Below are positions 6,829 through 14,459 of a stretch of 22,061 bases of DNA, in pieces. The notes beneath the pieces were generated by a model. It was not told the origin of the DNA. It made no database searches and was given only the letters and a program-made list of their open reading frames with translations. Source of the DNA: a virus. A program made the position numbers and the translations under genes. The DNA lies in IMG/VR virus record IMGVR_UViG_3300037200_000071, positions 1 to 22,061 of that record, one strand, 5' to 3'. Numbering within the stretch: position 1 is the first letter of the stretch; each line of letters starts with the position of its first letter.

Positions 6829-8753
6829 TAATTCACCGTCAATAAGAAAGTTTTGTAGGCGACATTGCTCGCATTATCCGTCACCTTCTCAATCACCGTT
6901 TCTGTCTCAGCAGTTGAAGGTGTGCCAGAGAGCACACAACTCGTGTTCGATGAGAGCCAACTGCCGGTATCCGGATAGGCCGAGATGAGTGCGCAAGTGT
7001 ACGGTGACGTGCCACCCGAGACGGTGAGCGTGTTGGAATAGGCCGATCCGTGCGTCGCTGCCGTGAGCGGTGTCGTGTTGGTGAGCTGTACTTGAACCGC
7101 GGATTGCGTGAACGGATCCGCATACTGCACGCCATGATAGGTCGCATAGATCTGCTGAACGGTATTGTAGTAACCGTAGCTGTTTGGATGGCCGCCATCG
7201 ATCGTGTAACTGTTCGTGTTGTAGGTGATCGTGTCGCCCGTTTGCGAGCATGTCGCGGCAACGTTCAAAGTGAGAGTCGATCCACCGACAACCGTTACGA
7301 TGTCGTTGGCCGGAATACAGCCCGCAGTATCTACTAGACTCGCGCCCGCGATGATGTTTGATGGCACCGTCACGCCAGTAATTGACGTGGAGCTCGAAGT
7401 CACATTGCCGGTGAGTGTATAGGTGCCGTTACCGTACCAAAGACTCGTCTCACTCGTCGTCACCCCTTCGTTATAGCCATACTCGATGGCTGGGTTGGGA
7501 TCAATCCAGCAAGCTGTGCCAAGATCTGATGGGTACTGCCGTACATGCGAATCGTTCCATACGCCACGATTGGAAGCAGAATTTCCCCAGAAACTCGCCA
7601 CGGTCTGATCAGAAGCGTTAGTCGCGGTCCACTCAGCGGTGGAAGACGATCCTGGTGTGACAGTCGATTGACAGATTGGGATTCCGGGCAGAATGGTATT
7701 TAACTCGCTGAAAAGCGATAGAGCATTGCCCTTGATTACGGATGCTCCATGACCTTGGGTCAAATCGTTGTGACCGTTCTGCGAGAGAATGAACGTGGGG
7801 TTAGCAAGTGCAAAAAGAAGCAGTCGGTATTGCCAATTGGTTGGACTATAATACGAGAAAGCATCGCCACCCTTAGCCATGTTCACCATCTCATGGCTCA
7901 AAACCTCCTCGATCCACCGCGCGGCCCAGGCGGGGTTGGCCTGCGCATCGCCCATGGCGTCACCATAGGCCCCTAAGTTATTGGAACCCAGGCCACCCTC
8001 ACCGACACCGTAGTTGATCGAATCTCCTATATCCAACACGAACTGTTGTGTAGAGGTCGCCGGCACTTGGATCAGCATCATGACGGGCTCTAAACCATAA
8101 CCGCCCGTATTGATGGTTGAACCAACTGCTGTGATGCTACTCGCAGTAAGTGCTGTTCCAGCCGTTATCTGCGAACTGGTACTTTGCGTCTGTCCGGTAT
8201 AGCGATTGATATAGTTCTGGGCATTCGTAACGATCATCAATTCGCCCGCTGCTTGCGATGGCACCTCCTGAGTCGTCCAAAGTCCAAAGCAAGCGCCCGC
8301 GGAGATCGTACTGCCAAAATCAACGGTATCGGATTCTATGTAACCGGCTGGCGAGCCGGGAGTTCCTGCCGTATAGCTAACCGAATTATTGCCGCTAAAG
8401 GTCACCGCGATACGCGCTGGAATGCCGGTGAGTGAGTTGTTCCAGGGATTTTCAACGCCGACCTGGAAGTTATAGTTATTAGGTAAATCCGTATCGACTG
8501 GCGTTGCGCCATTGATGTAGAAGGTCGAAATGACGAACTTGGCATAGCGAAAGGCGGTATTCGTACAATGGCGTGCACGATAGGTCGATGACCAATTCGA
8601 GCCTCCGCCGAACGCTTGCAGCGCCACGCGCATATTCTGCCCGGTACCACGCCAGACATAGGTGAGAGCGGCGCTAGTCCCGCCGCCGCGGATGCGCGCT
8701 TCGGCACCGTAAAGCAAGAGAAATGGGAGAAGTGCTAGGAGGAATCGTTTCAT
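6828..8753 (-). CDS. SGNH/GDSL esterase-like virion protein with signal peptide
   Basis: A 641-aa protein. The SGNH hydrolase blocks are visible: block I VLDIGDSINYG (catalytic Ser245), block II NMAKGGD (Gly around 295), block III NGHND (Asn329), and block V IDGGHPN (Asp519 and His522). All catalytic residues are therefore present. Family members deacetylate or de-esterify carbohydrates, so a role in modifying acetylated capsule or LPS is plausible. Residues 443-511 form an inserted beta-rich module between blocks III and V. Residues about 557-641 look like a putative Ig (He_PIG type) domain (GGTSPYTCAL, then LSGTPSTA). The N-terminus is signal-peptide-like: basic MKR, a run of Leu and Phe, and AEA before residue 20. 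The start overlaps the fibre stop as ATGA. Confidence 0.82.
   Translation of the reverse strand: MKRFLLALLPFLLLYGAEARIRGGGTSAALTYVWRGTGQNMRVALQAFGGGSNWSSTYRARHCTNTAFRYAKFVISTFYINGATPVDTDLPNNYNFQVGVENPWNNSLTGIPARIAVTFSGNNSVSYTAGTPGSPAGYIESDTVDFGSTISAGACFGLWTTQEVPSQAAGELMIVTNAQNYINRYTGQTQSTSSQITAGTALTASSITAVGSTINTGGYGLEPVMMLIQVPATSTQQFVLDIGDSINYGVGEGGLGSNNLGAYGDAMGDAQANPAWAARWIEEVLSHEMVNMAKGGDAFSYYSPTNWQYRLLLFALANPTFILSQNGHNDLTQGHGASVIKGNALSLFSELNTILPGIPICQSTVTPGSSSTAEWTATNASDQTVASFWGNSASNRGVWNDSHVRQYPSDLGTACWIDPNPAIEYGYNEGVTTSETSLWYGNGTYTLTGNVTSSSTSITGVTVPSNIIAGASLVDTAGCIPANDIVTVVGGSTLTLNVAATCSQTGDTITYNTNSYTIDGGHPNSYGYYNTVQQIYATYHGVQYADPFTQSAVQVQLTNTTPLTAATHGSAYSNTLTVSGGTSPYTCALISAYPDTGSWLSSNTSCVLSGTPSTAETETVIEKVTDNASNVAYKTFLLTVN
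7221..7427 (-). other. Inserted beta-rich module in SGNH protein
   Basis: Codes for residues about 443-511, lying between SGNH block III (Asn329) and block V (Asp519, His522). It contains GTYTLTGNVTSSSTSITGV, CIPANDIVTVVG and DTITY, matching in order the insert of the gp4-like protein. It has a Cys pair (479 and 502) absent from that copy. Boundaries are estimated. Confidence 0.55.
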
Positions 8754-10693
8754 TTCGTCCGGCGAGCCGCCGCTTTCAGTTCATTGATCTCGGCCTGCTG
8801 TTCCTGAATGGCCTTGACAAGAACCGCGGTCAGTTGCATATAGCGCACGCCGAGCGGCTGACCTTCTGTATCAAGACCAATCAGCCGTGGATCGACTTTT
8901 TGCACATCCTCTGCGATCAAGCCAACCTGCGGGCCTAAAGCCTTAGGGTTAAACTCGGGCTTGAGGTCATAAGAAACTGGCCTTAAAGCCATCACGGTCG
9001 ATAGACCCTCATCGAGATCTTGCACGTCCTGCTTGATACGTCCCGTCGAAGACAGGCACGCAAGGGTCGTGTCCACAGTCAAATTGCCGCCCGTCGTCCA
9101 GCACACGGTGCCCGTGGCCGCAGAAGAACTCGATGCAAGGTTAGGCATGGATACGGTGTTATCGCCCATGACAATTTGCGTGTTTGCCGTCTGCGCGCCG
9201 CTGCCGCTTGTGCCTGTGTGGGCCGTGCTTAAGGAAAGTGTTGCGCCTGCCGCATTACCAGTGCCCAAAGAACCCTGAATGACATCATTAGCACCAGCCG
9301 TATTGGCTACGCCGGAAACACCTTGCATCGATAAAGTCTGTGCAACTGGAGATGTGGTGTTGCCTGCACCCAACTGAATATTACCCGCAGCGGGACTTGT
9401 TAGAATCCCTCTAGCATTCCATTGAAAGCTGCCGCTCCCGTAGGTCTGAATGTAACCACCATTGGTACTGATATTGCTATTGACCGAGAGTACGCCGCTG
9501 GTGGACAAACTCAGTTCCGAAGTGCCGCCTACTTCCCAAAGTACAAGATAGGAAGTAGCCGTGCACGTGGTGCAGGTCACATTGGCAAAATCTAGGATGC
9601 CGAGGACTGCACTCGCATCGTTTACAGTTCCCGTGATGTTACGGCCGAAGCCCGTCGTGCCGGAGGTGAGCGAGAGGCCAGTGCTCGTCTGCGTGTAACT
9701 GTTCGCCGCGTTGGTTAGGGTCAATCCAGCATTCGAATTGACTGATCCGACCGTGATGTTGGGCGTCCCGGTCAGAGCAGTTGCTGAAATTGTCCCGGAA
9801 CCGCTGATACCCAAACTCGCGCCCGTCCCCACGAGCATGGCAGCAGTCGTGTTGGTCCCTGCCGTGAGCCCGCTGAAGGCGGTGCCCGCGTTCGGTATGA
9901 TCGGCGTGCAACTATCGACTTGATAATTCGTGCCGTTACTTGAGAACCAGCAGCCATAGTATTGGGCAATGGCCATCGAGGTAGAGGTGGGAGCACCCAG
10001 CAGGGTGCTCGTGGTCGGCGTGAGGGTGACAGTTCCAGCGCCATCATTTTGAATACCGAAACCGAAACCCACGCCAAAGCCTGTGGTTGTAGCAACGGGG
10101 AGTGTAACGGCTACTGCACTCGCATTGTTGAAGGTGACAAGCGACGCAGCATCGGTTGCCTGAATGGTGTAACTCGTGCCGCTCTGAGCATTGATCGTCT
10201 GATAAAGCGAAACCGCTACAGCGCCCGTGGTTGGATTTGTCGTGACCCCGGAGGAGCCAGTCACGCTCGCGACGCTTCCCGCTGGAACAGAGCAAGCCCC
10301 GCTCCCGCTCAAATAGCAAGTAGATGAGGGTGTGCCGGAAAACAAATTATAGAGATCTGAAGCACTCGCCGCAGCAAGCGCATTGGCAGCCCCCTTCAAA
10401 GGCCCAGTGACCGATGTCTGCAAGGTAATAGCAGGAGTCGTTGTGGCAGTTGCGACAGTCCCGGCAAATCCGTTGGCAGAGACGACTGAGGCGCTCGTAA
10501 CCGTTCCAGAACCGCCGCCGCCCGTGGCATTCAAAACGTTGCTGCTAAATGAGAGATTCGTACCCAGGGTGCAATTCGTCGGCGGTCCCACAGCCCCGGT
10601 GGGATTACAAACGAGCGTATCCGCGGGAAGGCCCGGCGCTACTTGCGCATGGGCGGCCGGAATCAGGAAAAGTAGAAATAAAAGGTATCTCAT
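8750..10693 (-). CDS. Tail fibre with S74 autochaperone domain and signal peptide
   Basis: A 647-aa protein. The last 100 residues form a Peptidase_S74-type intramolecular chaperone: SSTGRIKQDVQDL, then MALRPVSYDLKPEF, VGLIAEDVQKVDP, and a terminal coiled coil. In this family the domain trimerises the fibre and then cleaves itself off with a conserved Ser-Lys pair. Here the usual S-D-R-x-K reads S-T-G-R-I-K, so the Asp is not conserved. Residues about 165-262 hold a common phage virion module (SYTIQATDAASLVTFNN, then TVTLTP). The body is Thr, Ser, Gly and Ala rich. The N-terminus MRYLLFLLFLIPAAHAQ looks like a signal peptide with an AHA cleavage site. AGGATAGGCC precedes the ATG, giving a fair ribosome-binding site 3 nt after the previous stop. 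Confidence 0.85.
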   Translation of the reverse strand: MRYLLFLLFLIPAAHAQVAPGLPADTLVCNPTGAVGPPTNCTLGTNLSFSSNVLNATGGGGSGTVTSASVVSANGFAGTVATATTTPAITLQTSVTGPLKGAANALAAASASDLYNLFSGTPSSTCYLSGSGACSVPAGSVASVTGSSGVTTNPTTGAVAVSLYQTINAQSGTSYTIQATDAASLVTFNNASAVAVTLPVATTTGFGVGFGFGIQNDGAGTVTLTPTTSTLLGAPTSTSMAIAQYYGCWFSSNGTNYQVDSCTPIIPNAGTAFSGLTAGTNTTAAMLVGTGASLGISGSGTISATALTGTPNITVGSVNSNAGLTLTNAANSYTQTSTGLSLTSGTTGFGRNITGTVNDASAVLGILDFANVTCTTCTATSYLVLWEVGGTSELSLSTSGVLSVNSNISTNGGYIQTYGSGSFQWNARGILTSPAAGNIQLGAGNTTSPVAQTLSMQGVSGVANTAGANDVIQGSLGTGNAAGATLSLSTAHTGTSGSGAQTANTQIVMGDNTVSMPNLASSSSAATGTVCWTTGGNLTVDTTLACLSSTGRIKQDVQDLDEGLSTVMALRPVSYDLKPEFNPKALGPQVGLIAEDVQKVDPRLIGLDTEGQPLGVRYMQLTAVLVKAIQEQQAEINELKAAARRTK

Positions 10694-10696
10694 GGC

Positions 10697-11161
10697 CTAT
10701 CCTGCAAAGATCAAGTTCGTGCCGTTGAAGGTCATCAGAGCCGCGGTTTGCGGGCCCAGGTAGGCCGTGGTTGCCCCAGGGCAGGCGATCTGATTGGCCG
10801 TCAAGCTGGTACTTGCGAGATTAGCAAAGGCGATCGTCGCGGTGGTCGAGGTGTTGTAGACCAAGAAGACATAGCCAGTCGTCATGCCAAAACTCGGCGG
10901 CGGCGGTATTAGAGGCTGTGTCGCGATGCCGTTGATCGTGGGACTACCGGTCGGAGTGATCATCAAGAAATTGATCGTTCCCGGCCCCCACCCCGCGGGG
11001 TTCCAGTTATCGACCGTCCCCGACAAGGTGACACTCAAGGGGTTATTGAATAGCCCGGAAACTCCGGTCAATGAGATATAGCCGGGCGAGCCTAAAACTG
11101 CTTGAGTGTTGTGAGTTTTAGTGATCGACGGACCGGGATTATAGTCAGGAGGAGCCGTCAC
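10697..11161 (-). CDS. Hypothetical virion protein, 154 aa
   Basis: The start codon is GTG at 11161, lying 17 nt inside the end of the 65-aa gene. Upstream signal for translation is weak, so coupling is likely. The C-terminal half (GYVFLVYNTSTTATIAFANL, then AALMTFNGTNLIFAG) fits the beta-rich module found in the 245-aa, 647-aa and 629-aa proteins: G-x-x-x-x-V-x-N, strands, then an aromatic-G-x-N segment. The N-terminal half is rich in Pro and Gly and contains TPTGSPTINGIA. No transmembrane or catalytic motifs are seen. From position directly before the fibre gene it is probably a fibre-associated or decoration protein. Confidence 0.7.
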   Translation of the reverse strand: MTAPPDYNPGPSITKTHNTQAVLGSPGYISLTGVSGLFNNPLSVTLSGTVDNWNPAGWGPGTINFLMITPTGSPTINGIATQPLIPPPPSFGMTTGYVFLVYNTSTTATIAFANLASTSLTANQIACPGATTAYLGPQTAALMTFNGTNLIFAG

Positions 11162-11342
11162 GGCGCTTGACGTCCGGGAGCTTCACGCCTCCGTTATAGA
11201 TAAAGCTACCCGTGTCAACCATCGATTTGCCCGGATCTGAGGTATTGCTCGCAGGCGGCCGCAGCCGAATCGCCGGATCATTCTCGACGAGCGGCGTCTC
11301 TAATACCACATTGTCCGTATCTGTTCGGAGCGGGCCTGGCAT
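11145..11342 (-). CDS. Small hypothetical protein, 65 aa
   Basis: The ORF starts with ATG at 11342, 6 nt after the stop of the upstream 127-aa gene, and ends 17 nt into the next gene. A GAGG lies 4 nt upstream of the ATG, a rather short spacing. The protein is polar, Pro and Asp rich, and without predicted helices or membrane segments (NDPAIRLRPP, then GGVKLPDVKRRD). No family is recognised. The gene fills an otherwise empty slot in a closely packed operon, which is the main reason to accept it. Confidence 0.55.
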   Translation of the reverse strand: MPGPLRTDTDNVVLETPLVENDPAIRLRPPASNTSDPGKSMVDTGSFIYNGGVKLPDVKRRDGSS

Positions 11343-11348
11343 ACATCC

Positions 11349-11732
11349 TCAGTCATAAATCAGTGTGATGAGATCCCCACCGGTGGTCAGGGCTGTTTGT
11401 GACGCGCCATCCGCAACCGTCGCAGAGATCCAATACCAGATACGGCCGCCATTCGTCAGGGGTAGATCACTCACGGCGAAATAGGAACTCGTCGAGGTGA
11501 GCGGTACCATGAAAGTCAACTGCGGAACAGTCGTTGCCACGGCCGGAGTCGTCGTTGACTGAGCGCCTGCGGACGGAGCGGTACCGGTACCTTCCCAGTA
11601 GATTTTCACATAGGTCGCAGCCGCTTCGAGATTAACCGCGGTAATTCCGTAGAAGATCGAGGCCGACCCCCCCGCAAGAAGCGTTGCCGTAACCGCACCC
11701 GTGCCGGTCGTGATTTTCGTACATCGGGCCAC
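11349..11732 (-). CDS. Hypothetical virion protein, 127 aa
   Basis: The likely start is GTG at 11732, three bases after the TAG of the 245-aa gene. The protein is Thr and Ala rich with alternating hydrophobic residues typical of an all-beta fold (TGAVTATLLAGGSASIFYG, then IWYWISATVADGAS). It has no recognisable family, signal peptide or catalytic motif. It lies in the block of small beta-rich proteins between the coat gene and the fibre, so a head decoration or fibre-linked role is the best guess. Confidence 0.68.
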   Translation of the reverse strand: MARCTKITTGTGAVTATLLAGGSASIFYGITAVNLEAAATYVKIYWEGTGTAPSAGAQSTTTPAVATTVPQLTFMVPLTSTSSYFAVSDLPLTNGGRIWYWISATVADGASQTALTTGGDLITLIYD

Positions 11733-11735
11733 CGA

Positions 11736-12473
11736 CTAACTCGGCACGCGCGGCAGGGTGTACCACTGGCCTGCTACAGCACAGGCGAAGCGAGCGGAGG
11801 TGCGAGTCGCCATGGTGATACCCGCATTCGCCGCTAGCGCGTTGATCACTTCGGTCGTGGTGCCACCCGCGTTCGGGAAGACGGCTACCGTGTTGGTGGC
11901 AGTCGTCGTATAAACGTCCAAATACATCCCTGGCACCGACACAGGGAGCAGCACCGAATAGGCGGAACCTGCGCTTGTCACCATATTGATGGTCGCCGTC
12001 AGAGGTGTGGCACCTGACTGGGCAGCGCCTGAATTAGCCGCGATCGTCGCATAGGGAGAAAAGGAGAAGCCCGCCGTGGGGGAAAAGGCATTAGAGGGGC
12101 CGTCAGAATACCAAGCCCCCGTCGCCGCACAGAAATAGGTGGTCGTGCTATTAGGAGCCTGAATCACCCCGGTCGCGGTCGCGATTCCATTGATGGTATC
12201 GGTCCCGGCACCATAGACCTGCATGTTGTTCGCACCGGCATTGACGACGGCGATTTGCATGCCGGGAGTTGATGGCGGCAATGCGACACTATCACCCGCG
12301 GTTGCCACGGTACTCACCCGCACCGTTTGCCCCGTGAGAGGCAATGCGGAGGATTGACCTCCTCCGGCATGGGCGGTCAGGGCATCGACGAACGAGGTCA
12401 GAGCATAATCACCGGGCTGAAACGGGACATTCCCTTGCCATACTCCATAAGCTCGGCCTGTATTGACGGGCAT
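11736..12473 (-). CDS. Beta-rich virion protein with internally duplicated module
   Basis: A 245-aa protein with a strong ribosome-binding site (AAAGGAG, 5 nt, ATG). The sequence contains two copies of one ~85-residue module, residues about 39-123 and 150-239. Shared landmarks are QSSALPLT / QSGATPLT, SVALPPSTPGM / SVLLPVSVPGM, an N-rich strand, DTINGIA / EVINALA, and a closing YFCAATGAWY / RFACAVAGQWY. Single copies of a related module occur in the S74 fibre, the tailspike C-terminus and probably the 154-aa protein. Function is unknown; such modules are common in phage surface proteins and may be small beta-sandwiches. The N-terminal 38 residues (RAYGVWQGNVPFQPGDY) are unique to this protein. 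Confidence 0.75.
   Translation of the reverse strand: MPVNTGRAYGVWQGNVPFQPGDYALTSFVDALTAHAGGGQSSALPLTGQTVRVSTVATAGDSVALPPSTPGMQIAVVNAGANNMQVYGAGTDTINGIATATGVIQAPNSTTTYFCAATGAWYSDGPSNAFSPTAGFSFSPYATIAANSGAAQSGATPLTATINMVTSAGSAYSVLLPVSVPGMYLDVYTTTATNTVAVFPNAGGTTTEVINALAANAGITMATRTSARFACAVAGQWYTLPRVPS
11757..12026 (-). repeat. Module copy 2 in 245-aa protein
   Basis: Encodes residues about 150-239. Landmarks are ATPLT, LPVSVPGM, EVINALA and CAVAGQWY, in the same order as copy 1. Confidence 0.65.
12105..12359 (-). repeat. Module copy 1 in 245-aa protein
   Basis: Encodes residues about 39-123. Landmarks are ALPLT, LPPSTPGM, DTINGIA and CAATGAWY. The second copy follows at 11757-12026. Confidence 0.65.
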
Positions 12474-12483
12474 GATCGCTCCT

Positions 12484-13044
12484 TTAGGTCAAATCAGTGC
12501 CGTAGACAAATACGTCCATGTAGGAGTTGGCGATGCCAGAGGCCGTGCCAATGTTGACGTAAATGCCGTAGGAAGCCGCACCGCCGATGCCGTTCGACTG
12601 TCCCACACCCCACGTGCCCGTCTGGTAATAGCCCGTGGCCGTCGCCGTCGCGATCTGGATATAGGTCGCTGCCGTAGTGGCACTCAAGGTGGATAGCGTC
12701 GTCGAGCCACAGACAGCAAGGCCTGTACCCGCGGGCCCTGACCAAAGCCTTGCTACGGTCGAGGCGATGCTCGCAAAAGCGACTACACCGCTCGTGATGG
12801 TGACGGGATTTGCGAACACGACGGCCGACGCAGCCGGCAGGAAGTTGAAGTTCTGTACGTTGATGAAAGGCAGGAAAGCGGCATCACCCGTGCCATTGAC
12901 AGGGATCTGCCGCCCTACCGCCAAGCACCGATAGGCGTTCACCCCTTGGTAGAGGTTGCCGTAATTGGGCTGACTCTGAGGCGCGAGAACCGCAACAGCC
13001 GAAGCATTCGCCGTGGTGGCCGGACCCGGATTTACTGAGGGCAT
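12484..13044 (-). CDS. Hypothetical virion protein after coat gene, 186 aa
   Basis: Starts at ATG 13044 with AAGGAG and 8 nt spacing, the strongest translation signal next to the coat gene. It lies 12 nt after the coat stop. The protein is very rich in Ala, Thr, Ser and Gly with Tyr and Asn near the C-terminus (SNGIGGAASYGIYVNIGTAS). It has no membrane segment or enzymatic motif. Good translation and the position immediately downstream of the coat gene suggest an abundant structural protein, such as a capsid decoration or head-fibre protein (inference). No family was recognised. Confidence 0.72.
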   Translation of the reverse strand: MPSVNPGPATTANASAVAVLAPQSQPNYGNLYQGVNAYRCLAVGRQIPVNGTGDAAFLPFINVQNFNFLPAASAVVFANPVTITSGVVAFASIASTVARLWSGPAGTGLAVCGSTTLSTLSATTAATYIQIATATATGYYQTGTWGVGQSNGIGGAASYGIYVNIGTASGIANSYMDVFVYGTDLT

Positions 13045-13056
13045 GTTCTATACTCC

Positions 13057-14412
13057 TTAACCGGCGACCCGTAGACCCAACGTCCGATATAGGCTGGCTG
13101 GCCCATACAAGACATCGGCCCTGGTAGGCTCGCTGTCATTATTTATTGTGTATTGCGACACAACACGAATGCTCATGCCCACGTCCTCATCGTCATAAGC
13201 GCGAGCCGCGAACTCCACACCGCGCGGGAGCGGCAAGTCAGCGAAGGCAAGCGCATAAGCGTACTTGTGGAACACGAGAGACTGCGGGCTCACGACCGAG
13301 GCATATCCCGTCCCGCCATTGACCGTAATGGTCGCAGCCGATGCCGGTGCTGCCGTGACGTTCTGGAACTGGCCGCCCGAGATGCAGCAATCGCCAATGG
13401 TGAGATACAAAGTGCCCGTGCTGCTTGAGGTGTAGGCGCCCGTGGTCGGGTTAAAAGTGCCGGCCGTCAGAGAAGCCGCCGCATAAGTCAGCGTGGTAGA
13501 CGCTGCGCCGTTGGGGGGAACCGTGAAGCCACCGGGCGGTAGCACCACGAACTGGCGCAAGGTCTTGCCATACTGATTGCGATTTTGCGGGTTGACCGGA
13601 TACACACCGGCAAACTGGATGATGTCGCCCACCTGGACGACGGCCGTCGAGTTGCTCCAGCCCTGCGTCGAGACCGTGCCAGACTGTGCCCAACCGGAGG
13701 TCAGAAAGGCCGTACCCGCAACCGGAGTCGTCAGGATGGGCGTTCCGCCCTGAGCACCGGTGGTAAAGACCGGTACGTTCTGGTCCTCCCACCAATCGAG
13801 CCCTGCGAACTCGCGGGCAATCATGCCCGTCTCGATGTAGTCCCCGATCTTGGCTTGCGGGTTAAATAGGCCCTGGACCGTCGCCACCATGCTCGACATG
13901 GAAGTCGGATCCAGCACCGCATTCTTCTCACCCTCACGCGGACAGGCCTCATTGGCGAGGTAGGCGCGGGCATCGGTGAAGATCTTGAGGCTATTCGGGC
14001 TCACGCCGAAGGTGCCCAGCATCGCGGCCGTGTTCAGGTAGTAGTACTGCGCGCTGTCGGAATCGATACGATTGGCGACGGTCGCAATCTGGGGCTTCAG
14101 CACCCGCTTCTTGAACATGTCCATGGACAGAGCCAGATCCTGGGTCGTGAACTGAATGTCCACATGGAACTGGTAGTTCAAGGCGACCGGAATATACGTC
14201 TCGTTCGTGTCCTCGACGTTGAGCGGTGGCCCATACGTGCCCTTATAGCGGGGCGGACGGCGGACGTTACAGGTATTGCCTATTTTGGCGCCCGTTTGGG
14301 CGAATTCGCTCGAGTACTGACGCTCGACGCGATTGGCAATGACGAGTTCGTTTTCGAGAACTACCAATGACTCATTGGTTATATAACTCATCGTCAGAAG
14401 CTGATTGGCCAC
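13057..14412 (-). CDS. Major capsid protein, P22 gp5-like
   Basis: A 451-aa protein matching the P22 coat family in length (P22 coat 430 aa) and in motifs: SYITNESLVVLENELVIANR at the N-terminus, NVRRPPRYKGTYGP, and FTTQDLALSMDMF. The C-terminal part carries VFHKYAYALAFADLPLPRG and RVVSQYTINNDSEP, both typical of coat proteins in this family. The protein forms the HK97-fold icosahedral shell with an extra insertion (I) domain, probably around residues 225-360. The start is GTG at 14412, preceded by GGAG at 6 nt spacing. That ribosome-binding site lies within a perfect hairpin (14414-14452). The gene follows the scaffold and is separated from it by 47 nt, the widest gap in the head module except that before the portal. 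Confidence 0.92.
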   Translation of the reverse strand: MANQLLTMSYITNESLVVLENELVIANRVERQYSSEFAQTGAKIGNTCNVRRPPRYKGTYGPPLNVEDTNETYIPVALNYQFHVDIQFTTQDLALSMDMFKKRVLKPQIATVANRIDSDSAQYYYLNTAAMLGTFGVSPNSLKIFTDARAYLANEACPREGEKNAVLDPTSMSSMVATVQGLFNPQAKIGDYIETGMIAREFAGLDWWEDQNVPVFTTGAQGGTPILTTPVAGTAFLTSGWAQSGTVSTQGWSNSTAVVQVGDIIQFAGVYPVNPQNRNQYGKTLRQFVVLPPGGFTVPPNGAASTTLTYAAASLTAGTFNPTTGAYTSSSTGTLYLTIGDCCISGGQFQNVTAAPASAATITVNGGTGYASVVSPQSLVFHKYAYALAFADLPLPRGVEFAARAYDDEDVGMSIRVVSQYTINNDSEPTRADVLYGPASLYRTLGLRVAG

Positions 14413-14413
14413 T

Positions 14414-14452
14414 GAAAGCTCCAGAAGTTAGGTGAAAACCCAAGGAGCTTTC
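14414..14452 (-). promoter_or_regulatory. Hairpin enclosing the coat ribosome-binding site
   Basis: A perfect 9-bp inverted repeat, GAAAGCTCC (14452-14444) and GGAGCTTTC (14422-14414), with a 21-nt loop. The 3' arm contains the GGAG of the coat gene, 6 nt before its GTG. The 5' arm begins 7 nt after the scaffold TGA (14462-14460). No T-tract follows, so a terminator is unlikely. The layout fits translational coupling: ribosomes ending the scaffold gene would open the stem and expose the coat start. Confidence 0.6.
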
Positions 14453-14459
14453 GGTCAGA

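Noticed and set aside
6893-7261. 122-aa Arg-rich minus-strand ORF in the SGNH gene
   Set aside because: It is a shadow of the SGNH coding frame, with low-complexity Arg, Thr and Ser content.
8750-10693. Diversity-generating retroelement target at fibre ends
   Set aside because: No reverse transcriptase, template repeat or C-type lectin C-terminus is visible; the fibre ends in an S74 chaperone domain.
9962-10763. Plus-strand ORFs of 121 and 126 codons opposite the fibre gene
   Set aside because: They mirror the repetitive Thr/Ala codons of the fibre gene and lack ribosome-binding sites.
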